NCBI GenBank assembly: GCA_002313895.1
Contig: DCAW01000163.1
Location: forward strand, 1 to 6,823
Reading direction: 5' to 3'
Length of the DNA: 6,823 nt
Source: Dehalococcoidia bacterium UBA1123
GTDB taxonomy: Bacteria; Chloroflexota; Dehalococcoidia; Lucifugimonadales; UBA1123
This document shows positions 4,940 through 6,823 of the stretch, in pieces. Under the pieces are notes generated by a model. It had not been told where the DNA came from, did not search any database, and saw only the letters and a list, made by a program, of their open reading frames with translations. Each line of letters starts with the position of its first letter. The first letter of the stretch is position 1. Made by a program: the position numbers and the translations under genes.

Positions 4940-6679
4940 ATGTTCCGATTCTCGCCGAATCCCAACAAGGCCAATCTCGTCAACTGGCGTGAGTGGGGGC
5001 AGGAAGCGTTCGACGCAGCTCAACAGCAGGACAAACTCGTCATGCTGTACATCGGGGCTTTCTGGTGCGGCTTCTGCCAGGGCATGGACGAGACCACGCT
5101 GTCCAACGACGAGACCATCACCCTTCTAAACGCCTATTTCATCCCCATTAGAGTTGAGAACGCCCAGCGTCCCGACATCGACGCCCGCTACAACCAGGAC
5201 GGCTGGCCCAGCATCGCATTCCTGACTCCGTGGGGCGACCATCTCGCCACTGTCAACTACATGCCGCCCGACGAATTTTGCAATGTGCTGGCGCATCTGC
5301 ATCAGACATACCAAGATCAACAAGAGGAGTTTCGAGCGGCGGCTTTAAACCAACAGACACCCCAGTCAGCAACCGCGCAACCACCAGCCCGTTTGCGTGC
5401 TTCCGCGGTGTCGGAGATCGTCAATACTCTGATGGATATGGCAGACCCAGTTAACGGAGGGTACGGCCCCGACCATAAGTTCCTGCATCCTGAGGCCCAC
5501 GACTTACTACTCTACCGTCACGAGACGACATCAGAGTCTAAGTTCCTGGACCACGTCACTCTGACTTTGGACAAGATGAGGAACAGCGCTACCTATGACT
5601 CCGAGGTCGGAGGATACTTTCGATATTCTTCCAAAGCCGACTGGAGCGAACCTCACCGTGAAAAACTGCTGGCCGACCATGCCGGCATTCTCATGAATTT
5701 TCTGCGTTCGTTCATACTGACTGAAAACGACGATCACAGGCAGAGAGCCGAGGAGGTTGTCGATTTCCTCTCCTCCACGATATCGGATTCGTCAGGCGCG
5801 CCATTCTTCGGATGCCAGGATTATCTCCGCGCCGCGCCGACATTAGGCGTCGACTCTCAGGGCCGAACAACCCGAACGCCGGGCGGCATCATCTCGATAA
5901 TCGACGACTGGATTTACACGGACGCCAACGCGCAGGTAGCATCTGCCTTTTTGGAGGCTTCATGGGTGTTTGGACGCCCAAAACTCAAACAGCGAGCGCT
6001 GGCCGTTCTGGAATTCCTGTGGACGAATTGTCGTACTGCCGATAACGGAATGTTCCATTATCACGACGGCGAACCCCAGATATCGGGCTTGCTGAACGAT
6101 CAGACCTTGATGGGCGCCGCTCTGCTTGACGCATACCGATTCACAGGCAACCAACGCTACATGGATCAGGCTGAAAAACTCGGAAAACTGGTGTTGAGCA
6201 ACAATTCCAACCCGGACGGCGGTTACTACGACATCAGCGAGCGAGGTCCGGGCCACCTAAGATTTCCGCTGACGCTTTTGGTGGACAACGGGCGGGCGGC
6301 GTCCTTCTTTCTTAGCCTTTGCGACGCTACCGGAAATCCCGAATATCGACGGGCCGCGCTCTGGGCACTGAGGGCGTTCACCGACGACTTCGCGCCATAC
6401 GGAGTGTACGCTTCGGACTATGCGCTCGCGCTGGCACGGTATATGTCGTCTCCTCTAACAATTAAGCTTGAGGCGCGGCCTGGAGACTCCGATTCGCGCC
6501 GTCTAGTGCGGGCTGTCCGCATTCGGCTGGGGCAGTATCGGCTGACTCTATGCGTCAGGGATTCCGAGTCAAGTGCCGCTGTCTATCTAGGGGACGGCCC
6601 CGAACGCGTGGGGCCGATCTTCCACGCCGAAGAGATTGTTTCCGAGTTGGCAGCATCGGTGCAAGACACGCCGGCCTGA
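4940..6679 (+). CDS. DUF255 (YyaL/SPATA20-type) thioredoxin-fold and six-hairpin protein
   Basis: A 579-residue protein with two parts. Residues about 13-125 are a DUF255 thioredoxin-like domain: W-R-E-W-G-Q-E-A-F, then F-W-C-G-F-C (Cys43 and Cys46), R-P-D-I-D at 77-81 and D-G-W-P with the cis-Pro-type Pro90. Residues about 150-500 are an alpha/alpha six-hairpin domain with G-G-Y-G-P-D-H-K-F from 173 and P-H-R-E-K-L-L-A-D-H from 238, matching the family's usual P-H-F-E-K-M-L-Y-D-N block. Family members are often around 670-690 residues, so this one is short. No signal peptide. It starts eight bases after grdA and lacks a clear ribosome-binding site, suggesting translational coupling to grdA. 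Its family function is unknown. Lying between grdA and grdE, where clostridial loci have trxA/trxB close by, it may reduce or service GrdA; that role is inferred. Confidence 0.83.
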   Translation: MFRFSPNPNKANLVNWREWGQEAFDAAQQQDKLVMLYIGAFWCGFCQGMDETTLSNDETITLLNAYFIPIRVENAQRPDIDARYNQDGWPSIAFLTPWGDHLATVNYMPPDEFCNVLAHLHQTYQDQQEEFRAAALNQQTPQSATAQPPARLRASAVSEIVNTLMDMADPVNGGYGPDHKFLHPEAHDLLLYRHETTSESKFLDHVTLTLDKMRNSATYDSEVGGYFRYSSKADWSEPHREKLLADHAGILMNFLRSFILTENDDHRQRAEEVVDFLSSTISDSSGAPFFGCQDYLRAAPTLGVDSQGRTTRTPGGIISIIDDWIYTDANAQVASAFLEASWVFGRPKLKQRALAVLEFLWTNCRTADNGMFHYHDGEPQISGLLNDQTLMGAALLDAYRFTGNQRYMDQAEKLGKLVLSNNSNPDGGYYDISERGPGHLRFPLTLLVDNGRAASFFLSLCDATGNPEYRRAALWALRAFTDDFAPYGVYASDYALALARYMSSPLTIKLEARPGDSDSRRLVRAVRIRLGQYRLTLCVRDSESSAAVYLGDGPERVGPIFHAEEIVSELAASVQDTPA

Positions 6680-6712
6680 CAATTATCACATCAAACCGAA
6701 AGGCAATTATCA
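6680..6712 (+). repeat. Direct repeat CAATTATCA flanking the grdE ribosome-binding site
   Basis: CAATTATCA occurs at 6680-6688 and again at 6704-6712, 24 bases apart, filling most of the 34-base gap before grdE. The second copy ends two bases before the ATG. The repeat is AT-rich compared with its surroundings. It may be a pair of half-sites or keep the start region unstructured; chance is also possible. Confidence 0.45.
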
Positions 6713-6713
6713 G

Positions 6714-6823
6714 ATGCGCCTGCAACTGGCACGACACCCGATAACCGAACTGCGCTGGGGAGATTTCACCCGGCTCGATAACACAACCTTGGAGATAGAC
6801 CAAGATGAACTGCGCGGGATAAT
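6714..6823 (+). CDS. grdE: Glycine/sarcosine/betaine reductase protein B proprotein GrdE, N-terminus only
   Basis: The first 36 residues of a gene running off the right edge. The start M-R-L-Q-L followed by I-T-E-L-R-W-G-D and L-E-I-D-Q-D-E-L follows the GrdE pattern M-R-L-E-L, I-K-D-x-x-F-G and V-N-K-E-E-L. GrdE is a proprotein cleaved at an internal cysteine into two protein B subunits, one with a pyruvoyl group that binds the amine substrate as a Schiff base. The cleavage site lies outside the window. GAAAGG (6698-6703) ten bases upstream is a modest ribosome-binding site. Whether the substrate is glycine, sarcosine, betaine or something else depends on the missing part and on GrdB or GrdF/GrdH/GrdI. 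The family call rests on a short segment plus the adjacent grdA and grdC. Confidence 0.78.
   Translation, partial: MRLQLARHPITELRWGDFTRLDNTTLEIDQDELRGI

Noticed and set aside
1..6823. CRISPR arrays, tRNA or rRNA genes, insertion sequences, or intrinsic terminators
   Set aside because: I looked for regular repeats, cloverleaf-like or transposase-like sequence, terminal inverted repeats, and GC-rich hairpins followed by T-runs, and saw none that hold up.

Overview
The window is about 6.8 kb of densely packed bacterial DNA of moderately high GC. One truncated gene lies on the minus strand (1-774). Six genes follow on the plus strand in one tight, probably co-transcribed series (954 to the right edge). 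The organism cannot be fixed from the sequence. The grd genes (glycine/sarcosine/betaine reductase) are clearly related to the clostridial ones but diverged, and their neighbours are proteobacterial/aromatic-pathway-type families. That suits an uncultivated, non-clostridial bacterium, perhaps a Chloroflexota/SAR202-like or similar metagenomic lineage (low confidence).

Layout: (1) 1-774 minus, a HpcH/HpaI-family class II aldolase whose 3' end is cut off by the window edge. (2) 775-953, a divergent intergenic region with two back-to-back extended -10 promoter candidates sharing one -35 region, and a short tandem heptamer repeat. (3) 954-1952, a LigJ-type 4-oxalomesaconate hydratase of the amidohydrolase-2 family. 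(4) 1975-2910, a Pht5-type 4,5-dihydroxyphthalate decarboxylase-like protein. (5) 2939-4396, GrdC, the beta subunit of glycine reductase protein C. (6) 4461-4931, GrdA, the selenoprotein A of glycine reductase, with an in-frame UGA (4587-4589) read as selenocysteine in a CFVU motif and a SECIS-like hairpin directly downstream. A conventional gene caller would break this gene or miss it. (7) 4940-6679, a DUF255 (YyaL/SPATA20-type) thioredoxin-fold plus six-hairpin protein with a CGFC motif. (8) 6714 to the right edge, the N-terminus of GrdE, the proprotein of substrate-binding protein B.

Working model: the core is a selenium-dependent reductive-cleavage system of the glycine/sarcosine/betaine reductase type. 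Protein B (GrdE, with GrdB presumably beyond the edge) would activate an amine-bearing substrate. GrdA's selenol would take the carboxymethyl-type group, and GrdC (with GrdD, not seen here) would release an acyl phosphate. Clostridial loci usually carry trxA/trxB beside these genes. Here a DUF255 protein with a CxxC motif sits between grdA and grdE and may do the reducing. The same apparent operon begins with a hydratase and a decarboxylase, and a divergent aldolase faces it. Those three families occur in the phthalate/protocatechuate 4,5-cleavage route, but no ring-cleavage dioxygenase is present. The combination is the candidate new system; its substrate is unknown.
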